This document shows, in pieces, positions 31,867 through 39,079 of a stretch of DNA of 64,000 nucleotides. The stretch comes from Schistocephalus solidus (taxonomy: Eukaryota > Platyhelminthes > Cestoda > Diphyllobothriidea > Diphyllobothriidae): the NCBI GenBank assembly GCA_017591395.1, contig WEDG01001085.1:226501-290500 (forward strand), read 5' to 3'. The notes under the pieces were generated by a model. That model saw only the letters and a program-made list of their open reading frames with translations, did no database searches and was not told the origin of the DNA. The number at the start of each line of letters is the position of its first letter. The stretch's first letter is position 1. A program made the position numbers and the translations under genes.

Positions 31867-34203
31867 AGTAGTAGTATTAGTAGAGGTAGTAGTAGTAGTA
31901 GTAGTAGTAGTAGTGTTCATTTTTCCTTTTCTTCTCGCATATGACCTTCTGCACTTCTAGAAAATCCTCGCCGAATTGAATTCCCTTGCTGACGAAGATA
32001 TTAATTCCCGACTGGCATCCGTCATCAAGTCGACCGTGACTGAAACCCTTCAGACGTCCTTAAAAGGTATGTGACGGGCATTTTTTACAAAAAGCGTTTG
32101 TGAGCTTAATCACACTTGGGTCAAGTTATCCGCCCAGGCTACTGCCACGTATGGAAGCCACCAATTCTGACACAGTAAGCTGACTCCCCAGCAGGATTTT
32201 ATAAGCAATCAATCTATAATCCACCAGATGACTACCAGGCACAATTAATTAATAGGGGATGCAACCCACGATAGCAAGGGGAAGGCTATAGTGCAACCAA
32301 CGCTCTAGACATCTGAGCAGGAGCCGTGAGTTAGGTCAATTGAATTATTCAAAAATTGAGCCAGTTTTCCTCGGATTTTATTGCATGCTGTAATACAGTA
32401 GACATTCATTTTTGAATTGAATCTCTGTTCAGCAGGAATGTGCCCATCCCTATGCATGGAGAATTATTGTGTACTTTGGCATCTACCTTGGCCGACAGGT
32501 ACTCCCACTTGACAGTCCCGCGTTCACACCAAGTGTGCGATCGCGTCTGTATTTACCTTATGCTCTACTAGCTGACGTATGTACGTACTATTCCGAGGGC
32601 ATCTTGACGCATCCTGTCTTTGTTACTGACACTTTAGCAAATGTTTGTCATGCGTGATGCTGTTTTTTTGGGATATAACTTCAAGAATGTCTCTATCTCA
32701 CCCCCAATCTAGAGATATCAGCTGAGACTGGCGGCCAATCAATAAGCAGCGTCCGCTCGGCAATCGATGCCGCTTTGAGTATCTATGCGGCCGATCGGAC
32801 GGGCCTTGTTGACTTCGCACTCGGTTCTGCGGGGGGCACTGTGGTCCACACTCGCTGCACTCGCACCTACAATAAGGGTGCAACCGCCTTCTCTGTCTTC
32901 GGCATTCCTCTCCTCTATTTCCGCAAGTCTCCCAAGTACGCCGCCTCTACATTTTAGGCTTTCGCCTTATCATTATGATTTGCATTAGTAGATGTATAGT
33001 TGATCAGGTAGCTTGCGCGAATATCTTTTCCCCTCCTCCCCCTCTTCCTCCGCCTCCTCCTCCGCCTCCCTCCTCTTTTCTTCACCTGACATTTTCACTC
33101 TTTCTGGAGCTCGCCATCGCATTACACTATCACTATTGTTACCGCACTTATCATTTTATTAACACGCGTAGGTGTTGTTCTTTTGCTACGCTGCCTTTTA
33201 TGTTGTCACCCCGGCATGTAGTTGAAATTGAACCCGGAAAAGACACACTTAAGGGAGACAAAGGAAACTAGTATGCCTATTTTAATTTATTTGAATTCGC
33301 ATTCTGTTATACGTACGCTCAAACTCCTTTACGTTCTCCTTCGATTCAGTTTTGCGAATATGCTGCGGCCTCAGTTGAGGCTTTCGGAGTTGGTAGTGAC
33401 TGATTGGCAATAGCTTTGCCTATGATTCGTCTTCATAGCCGGCGGTCCGTGTACCACCTTCGCTGTGGTTATCGCACCGTCGCTGCCCATACAGATCGCA
33501 CTTGAACAGACTGTGCCATTCGTGCTTCTTAGACCGTCTAACTTCCATCTGACTCATATATTTTTTGTTTTTTCTAGCACAATACTTGAACCGAATAACC
33601 AACCCGGTGATTGTTGGGCGTTTGAGGGAGCAGAAGGCCAGGCTGTCGTTCGTCTCGCTGTACCCGTTCACATTAGCGGTGTTTCCCTTGAGCATATACC
33701 GCGGTCTCTTTCCATCCATGGAAATATTGACTCAGCTCCGCGCGAGTTTCAGATTAAGGTTAGTTTATTTCATTGCGTATTTTGCGGCCGTGTCGATGTT
33801 AACTGCTCGTCTTTCAAGATATCACTTCAGGCACAACTAATCCTCATTGTATATCTTCTCAGGCCCTAGACTCTGAGTACGATGAGTCAGGTGAACTCCT
33901 GGGAACTTTCAAATATGACGAGACCAGTACGCCCATACAATTCTTCCCCATTCAGGTACTTTCATGTTTTCTCGTTCTCATTTACAAACCCGCCCTTCGT
34001 TGCAGATCGATTGGCGGTTGATAAATACTGTCTTCTTATGCCCATCATAGTAGCCATATTTTCCCTTTTTTGTAGCCCAAAAACGCTTCTAAGCGGTGCA
34101 ATTTATCGAGTTTGCTGTGCTCAACAACTATGGAAATCCGGAGTACACGTGCATATATCGTCTGCGTGTACATGGATCTGCCGCCGGGACCGAACATGCT
34201 TAA
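16511..34203 (+). CDS. SUN-domain protein, LINC complex (whole gene model)
   Basis: SUN proteins sit in the inner nuclear membrane and trimerise in the perinuclear space through coiled coils. Their C-terminal SUN domain binds KASH peptides to link nucleus and cytoskeleton. Exons inferred: 16511-16785 (alternative or first), 23077-23486, 26032-26093, 26886-27330, 27784-27944, 29866-30093, about 30238-30287, 30387-30864, 30991-31237, 31330-31463, 31961-32066, 32713-32935, 33578-33758, 33863-33955, 34076-34203. Splice phases chain at most junctions. The exceptions are entry to 23077 and the 30093-to-30238 join. The protein would be near 980 residues, within the range of SUN1/SUN2/UNC-84-type proteins. 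I do not assign which paralogue it is. Confidence 0.85.
17690..17840 (+). repeat. Dispersed repeat R2, plus copy
   Basis: The blocks GGGGGCCAAATCAGGGTACG, GCAGGCGTTATTCTT and CCCATAACAAATGCCG recur in inverted orientation at 19205-19350 with high identity. The two copies make a large inverted repeat of about 1.5 kb spacing. Confidence 0.65.
17940..18060 (+). repeat. Dispersed repeat R1, copy 2
   Basis: Contains CACTTAAAACTAATTTGTG and CACCGTCCCTGCACCACC, matching the copies at 12.3, 26.3 and 59.2 kb. It is nested between the two inverted PLE-type termini. Confidence 0.55.
19205..19350 (-). repeat. Dispersed repeat R2, inverted copy
   Basis: On the minus strand it reads the same order of blocks as 17690-17840, including GGCCAAATCAGGGTACGGC and CCCATAACAAATGCCG. 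Followed on the plus strand by a short CA run at 19343-19354. Confidence 0.65.
19853..20060. mobile_element. Compact inverted PLE-type termini (PLE-B)
   Basis: TTTATTCGCCTGACGTTCC with GCTCGAACTCGTCATCAGAG lies on the left. ATGGATTCGACCATGAATC, GGAACGTTAGGCGGATAAAG and TTCTTGTCCTAGCGAT lie on the right in mirror order. Arms of about 70 bases meet almost directly, so transcription across would give a long hairpin. The terminal motif equals that of PLE-A, C, D and E. Confidence 0.55.
22680..22772. repeat. Degenerate TTAGGG-like minisatellite
   Basis: Repeated GTTAGG/GTTAGGG units with irregular spacing. Similar tracts occur at 36418-36545, 40920-41000 and (opposite strand) 51385-51470. The units are too irregular and the tracts too internal to be a telomere. 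Confidence 0.7.
23077..23486 (+). CDS. Candidate SUN-gene exon, nucleoplasmic Ser/Thr/Arg-rich part
   Basis: The acceptor TTCGTCTCCCTCAG is strong. The frame is open for 136 codons (starts KVDYLAREQ, contains STRRKTSAAAEES and RRLSTTTTAHEH) and ends at CTCAAG before GTGCGC in phase 2. That is exactly the phase needed by the exon at 26032. The composition suits the disordered nuclear N-terminus of a SUN protein. The entry phase (0) does not match the exon at 16511, so its upstream partner is unknown. Confidence 0.55.
23660..24060. mobile_element. Head-to-head pair of tRNA-derived SINEs
   Basis: The plus copy (23886 to about 24060) begins with an A-box-like GTGGCTCAATGGTTAGAGC and has a B-box-like GCGGGTTCGAG. 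The minus copy (about 23661-23822) shows on its own strand the same A-box and the B-box GGGTTCGATCC. Both continue into a shared body, including GATGACGGCTAATGAGCC and CCATT. The two heads face each other across about 60 bases, bordered by the short inverted words CTCGTTGTCTTG and CAAGGCAACGAG. This is a repeat, not a working tRNA gene. Confidence 0.8.
24237..25636. mobile_element. Non-autonomous Tc1/mariner-like element, about 1.4 kb
   Basis: The left end TACAGTAGATTGCCTAACTC (24237) and the right end, read on the minus strand, TACAGTAGCTGTCCTAACTT (ending 25636) form inverted terminal repeats of about 29 bases with roughly five differences. TACAGT-type ends and TA targets are typical of Tc1/mariner elements. 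No transposase frame lies between them. The internal sequence is AT-rich. The right end also holds an inner palindrome around 25589-25622. Confidence 0.6.
26032..26093 (+). CDS. SUN-gene small exon
   Basis: A 62-base exon between TTCCGATGCAG and GTAAGAAA reads RDETSGSASSQRN then WVVSNMF. It starts in phase 2 and ends in phase 1, matching both upstream candidates and the exon at 26886. Confidence 0.65.
26265..26400 (+). repeat. Dispersed repeat R1, copy 3
   Basis: Shows CTCACTGTAATCGAACGCAAG, CACCGTCCCTAC and GTGGAGTACACCGTG in the same order as the other three copies. It lies in a SUN-gene intron. Confidence 0.45.
26886..27330 (+). CDS. SUN-gene exon with first hydrophobic segment
   Basis: The exon starts after CATTGAAG in phase 1 and ends before GTAAGC in phase 2. 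It encodes a Ser/Thr-rich stretch, then a hydrophobic span (FILNIFAVVFVIAYCLW) and a basic region (LNKLKNRF). The span is a likely membrane or membrane-associated helix near the inner nuclear membrane anchor. Confidence 0.75.
27438..27513. repeat. (CTA)n microsatellite in SUN-gene intron
   Basis: About 22-25 CTA/TAC triplets, one interrupted near 27504. The sense-strand transcript would carry CUA repeats, complementary to the UAG repeats transcribed from 31806-31912. Confidence 0.95.
27784..27944 (+). CDS. SUN-gene exon with main transmembrane segment
   Basis: The acceptor TTTCCTCTTCAG and the donor GTAGGTGC bound it, in phase 2 and phase 1. The hydrophobic run CCLLFWLPLLLAFLLLIAF follows a basic stretch (KKLKK, GRR), as expected for the inner nuclear membrane anchor of SUN proteins. 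Confidence 0.85.
28318..28495 (+). repeat. Dispersed repeat R3, copy 1
   Basis: About 175 bases match 36022-36200: CCGTTTGAAGAGCGTTCTCA, GGATGGTTGCTGTGA, CGTCTCAATTTCACCGTT and CTTGACGAGGAC in the same order. Both copies keep an open frame, but the DNA similarity alone explains this. Class unknown. Confidence 0.6.
28560..29865. other. SUN-gene intron, nothing recognised
   Basis: The stretch between the R3 copy and the exon at 29866 shows no recognised repeat or coding segment. It ends in a strong pyrimidine tract used by the next acceptor. Confidence 0.4.
29866..30093 (+). CDS. SUN-gene luminal exon
   Basis: A strong acceptor (TCCTCCCTCCCTTCTTGCTGACTAG) and donor GTGAGTCC bound a 76-codon segment reading ELLLESEPQWFLGFLPSD and so on. 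The entry phase 1 matches the exit of the transmembrane exon. The exit phase 1 does not match the next proposed exon, so one junction here is unresolved. Confidence 0.6.
30238..30287 (+). CDS. Probable short SUN-gene coiled-coil exon
   Basis: LKSLNSDVGAKLIEIS is followed by the donor GTAGGT at 30288 in phase 2, which joins perfectly to the exon at 30387. The acceptor is AAGTCTCAG. The upstream join from 30093 is out of phase, so an extra exon or a different boundary is likely; an alternative exon starting at 30169 was considered. Confidence 0.45.
30387..30864 (+). CDS. SUN-gene coiled-coil exon
   Basis: The acceptor CCCACCATCTAG and donor GTGCGTTT bound 159 codons. The sequence is rich in heptad-like Leu/Ala/Glu patterns (LLKQQVAVLSAQLTQLREG, LESKLAELRQH, LSEAVTELQAAL). 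This matches the luminal coiled coil that trimerises SUN proteins. Confidence 0.82.
30991..31237 (+). CDS. SUN-gene coiled-coil exon
   Basis: Starts after TTTTTTGACTAG in phase 0 and ends before GTGAGG in phase 1. Reads LKRSKEELESYRRSLDSLL with repeated charged heptads such as SEEKSEGRLAALRAEL. The coiled coil continues from the preceding exon. Confidence 0.82.
31330..31463 (+). CDS. SUN-gene coiled-coil exon
   Basis: The acceptor AATTTTTGTAG and donor GTAAATTC bound it; phase 1 in, phase 0 out. Reads VASGVDSNSKAIKDLQQ and ends TSNLRE. Confidence 0.8.
31570..31760. mobile_element. Compact inverted PLE-type termini (PLE-C) in SUN intron
   Basis: GACGTGATCACTGGGACAAG with CAACTCGAACCCATCTTCAG lies on the left. 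GTCAGGCTAATAAAGTTCTTG and CCCAGCGATCGTGTC lie on the right, in mirror order. The outer ends pair as a long palindrome. The same terminal words occur in PLE-A, B and D. Confidence 0.55.
31806..31912. repeat. (TAG)n microsatellite in SUN-gene intron
   Basis: Roughly 30 TAG/GTA triplets with short interruptions at about 31866-31890. Complementary to the (CTA)n tract at 27438-27513 in the same transcript. Confidence 0.95.
31961..32066 (+). CDS. SUN-gene coiled-coil exon
   Basis: The acceptor CTGCACTTCTAG and donor GTATGTG bound it; phase 0 in, phase 1 out. Reads KILAELNSLADEDINSRL then TETLQTSLK. It leads to the exon where the SUN domain begins. Confidence 0.8.
32255..32345 (-). repeat. Degenerate tRNA-related SINE fragment
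   Basis: On the minus strand a B-box-like CGTGGGTTGCATCCC and an A-box-like TAGAGCGTTGGTTGCAC can be read. A similar, equally degenerate fragment lies at 48920-49010. Not a functional tRNA. Confidence 0.35.
32713..32935 (+). CDS. SUN domain exon 1 of 4 (KASH-lid region)
   Basis: Reads ALSIYAADRTGLVDFALGSA then VVHTRCTRTY and FSVFGIPLLYF. This corresponds to the SUN2 stretch with DRIGMVDYALES, STRC and LFGIPLWY, the start of the SUN domain and its KASH lid. The Cys in TRC is the position used for a disulfide with KASH peptides in vertebrate SUN proteins. Phase 1 in, phase 2 out (donor GTACGC). Confidence 0.93.
33030..33075. repeat. Pyrimidine-rich (CCT)n tract
   Basis: A C/T-only tract of about 45 bases within a SUN-gene intron. 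Confidence 0.8.
33578..33758 (+). CDS. SUN domain exon 2 of 4
   Basis: Reads ILEPNNQPGDCWAFEGAEG, AVVRLAVPVHISGVSLEHI and SAPREFQI. These match SUN-domain blocks NCWAF, VVRLS, VTLEHVPKAL and SAPKDFAIFG. The Cys in DCWAF is one of the conserved structural cysteines. Phase 2 in, phase 0 out. Confidence 0.95.
33863..33955 (+). CDS. SUN domain exon 3 of 4
   Basis: Reads ALDSEYDESGELLGTFKYD then TSTPIQFFPIQ, matching the GTLLGKFTYD and PIQTFHFQ blocks of SUN domains. Both ends are phase 0 with acceptor ATCTTCTCAG and donor GTACTTTC. Confidence 0.93.
34076..34203 (+). CDS. SUN domain exon 4 of 4, with one-base frame break
   Basis: After the acceptor TTTTTTGTAG the phase-0 frame reads PKNASKR. The conserved end FIEFAVLNNYGNPEYTCIYR then RLRVHG lies one base out of phase. 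The end matches the SUN blocks ILTNWGHPEYTCIYRF and RVHG, and a TAA ends the frame at 34201-34203. The break lies around 34092-34098 (AAGCGG). Either the assembly lacks a base or this copy is mutated. Confidence 0.9.
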
Positions 34204-34522
34204 TTTTAGGTGTTCTTTTTAGTGTTTAAGGCCACGGAGTCTCATATTTGGCTCGCCGCATATAAACCTCTTTGTGATTGAAACCACCCCATGTATATTG
34301 ACCCCCTCTTTTTCCCGCTCTGTGAATTTTTGTAATCATAGGCCTGTGTTACTGATTATTTTTTTTCCAAATGCGGCCTCTTGTACTGCACATAATAAGG
34401 CCCATGCGTTTTGCAAATAGTCCTGTTCACAATATTCCTCCCGGTTCACTTGAACGTTTGGCATTTTTGTAATCTAATATGTATGCATTAATATTTGCTC
34501 ATTTGAAGCTTTGTTTTCTCAG

Positions 34523-34528
34523 AATAAA
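34523..34528 (+). terminator. Probable SUN-gene polyadenylation signal
   Basis: AATAAA about 320 bases after the SUN stop codon, the first canonical signal downstream on this strand that I noticed. Confidence 0.45.
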
Positions 34529-34591
34529 TTTTAACAAGGCAAACGTGACAAAATAAGCAGATTTTAACGACGTCAATTGTGTTTACTGCTG

Positions 34592-35990
34592 TTAGAAGCT
34601 GATCATAACCCTCATCTCTGACCCTTGACATTTAAACGAGGAGGATGCTCGTAAATGCGTGCATACATCCTCTTCAGTGTCTGTCTCGCTATGACTGACC
34701 AAATTAACAGTGTGATACACTGGGATTAGGACCAAGCTTCTAAATAATCCGACTTTCTCCTTCCTCCGCAGGCGTTTAGCCAGCCTACATATATTTCCTT
34801 GATGACTGTCAGTCGTTTGAGGCTTATTGGTCACGGTCCATGACAACGTATGCAACATATGCACGGGTGGGTGAATAGGCCACTGCGTGACTGGAATTTG
34901 CCACAACATCGGTGCTGCACTGCTGCAGGTTCTCTTTTTCCTGACGTCGTCCGTGTTGTTGGGATCGAATTTACGTAACATTCAACTCGGAGTGGTTCAC
35001 CACAACACCCGAAATCTCATAACCCTCTTCTGTGTAGAAGAATAGGAAGGGCACCAGTGGGGGTCGTCTATTCTGTACAGAAGACCTTCCTTCGTTCGTC
35101 AGAGTCCACTACGTTCGGCCAGTTCTAAGTCTGCGTACGCGTCACTCGGCAAGGGTGGGGTGGACGCGAATGAAGCAAGAATGTGCGTCACATTGAGACC
35201 CAGTATCAGTCTTCGGGATTTTCGAAGATGGTTACTGAAGTCTTGGACGCCTGTGGTTCGTCGTTCACGGAGCTGAATGCACCTATGCTCTATCCATCCG
35301 AACGGGCTGATGTAGTGGTTTGGTGAGTTGGCGGAGTAGCTAATGTGGGGTCCGGTGCGATTCACGTTCTGCGTGTGTGCTGACGCCGTGCGCACTTGGG
35401 CTTGTCGGTGTTCACCCTCCAGTTTCCTGTCATGCGGACCCCTCGTTTCCGCAGTCGCAAAGATTTTTGTCATAGCCACCACCGCATAGTTTGCGATGGA
35501 AGAGTTAACCCTTAGACGTGATCGCTAGCCTCATAGGACACGCGTCTAAGTTGGACTAAAGTAGGATTTGCTAGTGCAACGCCCCAATTCTGTCCTGAGA
35601 GTGACAGGTGTGTGCCGCTGTTGATGGCGATATAGTGCGTACTGGCTTATCTGGTAGAAAGCCACCATGGACCGGTTCCTACAAGGATGTATTTCCATCT
35701 GTCGAGCGAACCAGAGTGGTGGCCATCAATTATCCTCATTCAGTTTATGCCGCTATGTTCCACAAGCTGCCGGACCCGTTCCAACAGCTATATGCCGGCT
35801 GAAAGTAGGGCAAAGTACGAACGAGAACCAAAGGCCTCTTAGGAGAAGTTGGATAATCACTAAGAATGCTTTGCTCAAAAGCCTTCGGCTATTTGTGCCG
35901 GGTAAGTCTATATGGAATGTATGCCCCCTAACCGCGGTGTCGGTTCATAAACGCCTTCGGATAGTCACTTCGCATAAATTGCCTGGAAAT
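34592..35990. other. Intergenic sequence with long minus-strand frames, unassigned
   Basis: Two minus-strand open frames (34592-34981, 129 codons; 35099-35482, 127 codons) follow each other in slightly elevated GC. They show no domain, signal peptide or splice context I recognise. Decayed retroelement sequence is the likeliest explanation. Confidence 0.2.
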
Positions 35991-36021
35991 ACCGCGCCTT
36001 GCGTTCTTTTCCGTCCGACTT

Positions 36022-36200
36022 GCTGCAATGAGTTTAAACCCGTTTGAAGAACGTTCTCACACAACTTCCTTTGTGAGCCACTGGATGGTTGCTGTGAGAG
36101 CTGAGGAGTTTCGTGATGTTCGTTGCCTTCCAGTAAACCATCGTCTCAATTTCACCGTTGGGATTTCGCTTGACGAGGACAACGAGGAATATTATGTTGG
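36022..36200 (+). repeat. Dispersed repeat R3, copy 2
   Basis: Matches 28318-28495 over about 175 bases in the same orientation, including CCGTTTGAAGAACGTTCTCA and CTTGACGAGGAC. Confidence 0.6.
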
Positions 36201-36417
36201 GAAGACCCCATTGAACGAGATTTAAAGGTTTTGCAGCATGTTTATCCTGACGATAACGAAGGTGTCGTCAAGGTATGGGCGTGAAGAGACTGGATAATGT
36301 CAGATAAAGGCCCTATTTTCTAGCTCGTATAGGACTAATTTGGGCACTTAACCAGAGCCCGGGGATCCCAGTAAAGTTCCCCTACTCTTCTCATAGGTTT
36401 CTTAAACAAATGTGCAA

Positions 36418-36545
36418 TTGGGGTTAGGGTCAAGTTAAGAGTGAGGTTTAACGTTGGGTCAGGGCCTAGGGTAAGTGTTTCCTGTAGGATTACGGTTAAA
36501 GGGTTGGGGTTAAGATTAAAGCTACCGTTTAGGCTTACGTTAATG
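36418..36545. repeat. Degenerate TTAGGG-like minisatellite
   Basis: Irregular GGGTTAGGG/GGTTAA units over about 125 bases. Same family as 22680-22772. Confidence 0.65.
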
Positions 36546-37597
36546 CAAACCTTAGGGAATACTTAAATTTCCTGGAAGTATGCGCAGGACGTTCCTGTTA
36601 CCTTAGGCATCCTGGATAATTTTTTTTATCGGTTCACTTGACAAAGGTGGAGGGAATGTGTGTAGGTTTTAAATAGATCTGAGGAAATATGGACTGAGTT
36701 GGCAGTGATTTTTTTCGAACACGGATTAATATACTCAAGTGGTGATGTTTAACCGTAAAGGCCAACATTTCGCTATTCACGAGTATATTCTAGATTATCT
36801 TCCACACTTGCTAGCACTGCAACGGTAATCGTGTAAGCTGTTCGAATAAACTGTGCCTTAAAGGGTTTAATTTCTTATTTCACGTGTTGGCTCTGCTACA
36901 AATCTAATATTCGACTCTATTAACCAGTTAGTAGAGCTACATCGATGAAATCATCGTCATGACCGTTGTTCCATAGGTTTTGAGCTGTTATCCGCGAACC
37001 ATAACTTTGATGAATTTAGAAAAGATTTCTAATGCAGATAAAAGATGTGTTTACTTATTTGGATGCCTATTTTACTGAACTTCAAATATTCAGTTTCGAG
37101 TGCATATGCATTTTTTTAAAGCAGCATCAAGCCTAGTACACCAAAGTAGCTCTAAAAACCTCGTTGTCCCTATTTCTCGCTCCGAACCCTGTAGTAAACG
37201 ATGAACGGTAAAATCCTTTCTCTGACCCTCCCGCATAGTTAGTTGAAACACACGGTACCAAAGTAAAAACTGATCGCATCTTGTTGCAGTTGGTCTGGTG
37301 ATGATGAATACGAAACATGCATTCGCTCCAAACCAATCTTTTAATTTGAAAGCGATTTCATCGAACAGCACATAGGTTCTGTAGGTTCTGAAGGCAAGTT
37401 ATTAATTGACACGTGTTCCAATTTAATCAACTTTAAATCAATAAAGATAATGTTAATAACTTTAAAAGAAAGACCGTACTGATGTGCCTGTCCGGATAGC
37501 TCCGATAGCCGGTCAAAACCGCTTACAATTGCAGACCATAAATTGCTTTGCAAAGTTATTCTCATGAAAGCTTTAACTAATAGACCCTATTGATAGC

Positions 37598-37690
37598 ATA
37601 GGTACGAGACGAAAGCGCAGACACGTGTTTCACTGATATTCTGCCGCTGCATTAAACTACTGCGATGGTTTCGACTCATTACTTTTTCCC
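37598..37690 (-). repeat. Hammerhead-like repeat HH, copy 1
   Basis: On the minus strand it retains GTGAAACACGTGTC, TGCGC and GTACCTATG of the family. The first core box has decayed (TAATGAG in place of CTGATGAG). It faces copy 2 about 235 bases away in the opposite orientation. Confidence 0.6.
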
Positions 37691-37924
37691 ACAAGCGTTC
37701 CCTGGGTGCTTTTTGTAGATATGCAAGTTCTGAAATCGTTGATTTTTAATTTTCTTCGAAATTAATCGTTAACTTGGAGTAAATCACTCCATTTAAGGGC
37801 TTATAGACTTAGAGTGAAAAATGATATAATTTACTGATTTACTCCAGGTAGATGATTAGGTTCCGAGAAAATTATAACATAGAAAATGTCAAAACGAGAG
37901 TATCGGTCAGAAATAACACAGTGA

Positions 37925-38012
37925 ACTCTGATGGGGCCCACATACGAGCCGAACCCCTCGTAGCTCTGACATGCAGCGGCACATATCTGGGCTTTTATAT
38001 AGTACCTTTGTT
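37925..38012 (+). repeat. Hammerhead-like repeat HH, copy 2
   Basis: Shows CCCACATACGAGCCGAACCC, CTCGTAGCT, CAGCGGCACATATC, TGGGCTTTTATATAGTACC. The family alignment is clear but both catalytic boxes are mutated. Confidence 0.6.
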
Positions 38013-38542
38013 ATCAGTTTGGCGTATGAGCTAACCTCCGTGTATACTACTGGCTGCCTGCTGGCAGTTCAATGAGTAGTACGCAGTTATCTCTCTGCGG
38101 CTGCTAGAAGTCGGCTCAAATATCGATATAAACTTTTCGTCTACAGATATTAAGCTTTGTCTAGACTGGTTGACTCCACGTGATCGATCAATTTCTCAGG
38201 AAGTTAAAAATAAGCATAGTTGTGTTTATCAGTGCCGTTCATTATACATAAGTAAACAAAGTAGCCCAAAACGGTAATATTTACTTTCTTCTGAGAGGAG
38301 ACCGAGGGCTAGGGCATAAACAGGAACGGATTACTACTATATCACTTTTCAGTGACCGTAGTCTCCCAAGAATTCTTGATGCAAAACTATCTCGCCAATA
38401 TAATTCTTTTTAACTTTTAAACGACCGAAGAAAAGGCTTACTTTACATAGGCAGTCAGTAGTAAGGAAGTGCTGTTGTTAAAACTGTTTTTTTTCCAAAA
38501 GGAGCAGTCATTGATTTGAAATATCAGATTGAAAGAGGTCAG

Positions 38543-39079
38543 TTAATAGTTCCCAAAGATTGCCATTCTTAGAACATGGAGCATCTCGCTTATGGAACTT
38601 TTTCCGGTGACTCGTCGTGCTGTCACGTAAAACAACCAGGTACAGAAGGCAGTAGGTAGAACAAACTTGAAAGTGAAGATCAGAGGTCTGTCAAACAGCA
38701 TGTACCTTTTCATCTCCTTTGAAGCATTAACATGCGGAAACGGGCAATCTGGAATAGGGCGGTGGAGAAAATGGCATAGTGGGCCCCAGCCCTCCTGAGC
38801 ATTGAATATAAGCAGGCGTTCGGAAGGTACAGTCTTCTTTACATGAGCAGTCCACTCTAGAAAGGCCTGTCGTAGTTGGACGTCATTCATCAGGTCATCT
38901 TGACTGCGCCTTAGCGAGAGGCGCAGGCCCTGGTCAACGATCTGAAAGATCCCCGTGATGCCTTTGAGCCACAGAACGAAATTGAGAAAGACTCCATGAC
39001 TTTTGTAGAAGTCCAGAGGAAACACTGTTGCTCGCATGCTTTTTACCCAAGCATCGGGATCTCGTGTCGTCAGAATCAC
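38543..39079 (-). CDS. Sulfotransferase-like exon 2
   Basis: Begins after the acceptor CACCTTCAG with VILTTRDPDAW, a family-typical block following the AK end of exon 1. Continues through LRQAFLEWTAHVKKTVP, LLIFNAQEGWGPLCHFL and PFPHVNA, which are characteristic late motifs. Ends at the stop codon at 38543-38545. Confidence 0.88.
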   Translation of the reverse strand: MILTTRDPDAWVKSMRATVFPLDFYKSHGVFLNFVLWLKGITGIFQIVDQGLRLSLRRSQDDLMNDVQLRQAFLEWTAHVKKTVPSERLLIFNAQEGWGPLCHFLHRPIPDCPFPHVNASKEMKRYMLFDRPLIFTFKFVLPTAFCTWLFYVTARRVTGKSSISEMLHVLRMAIFGNY

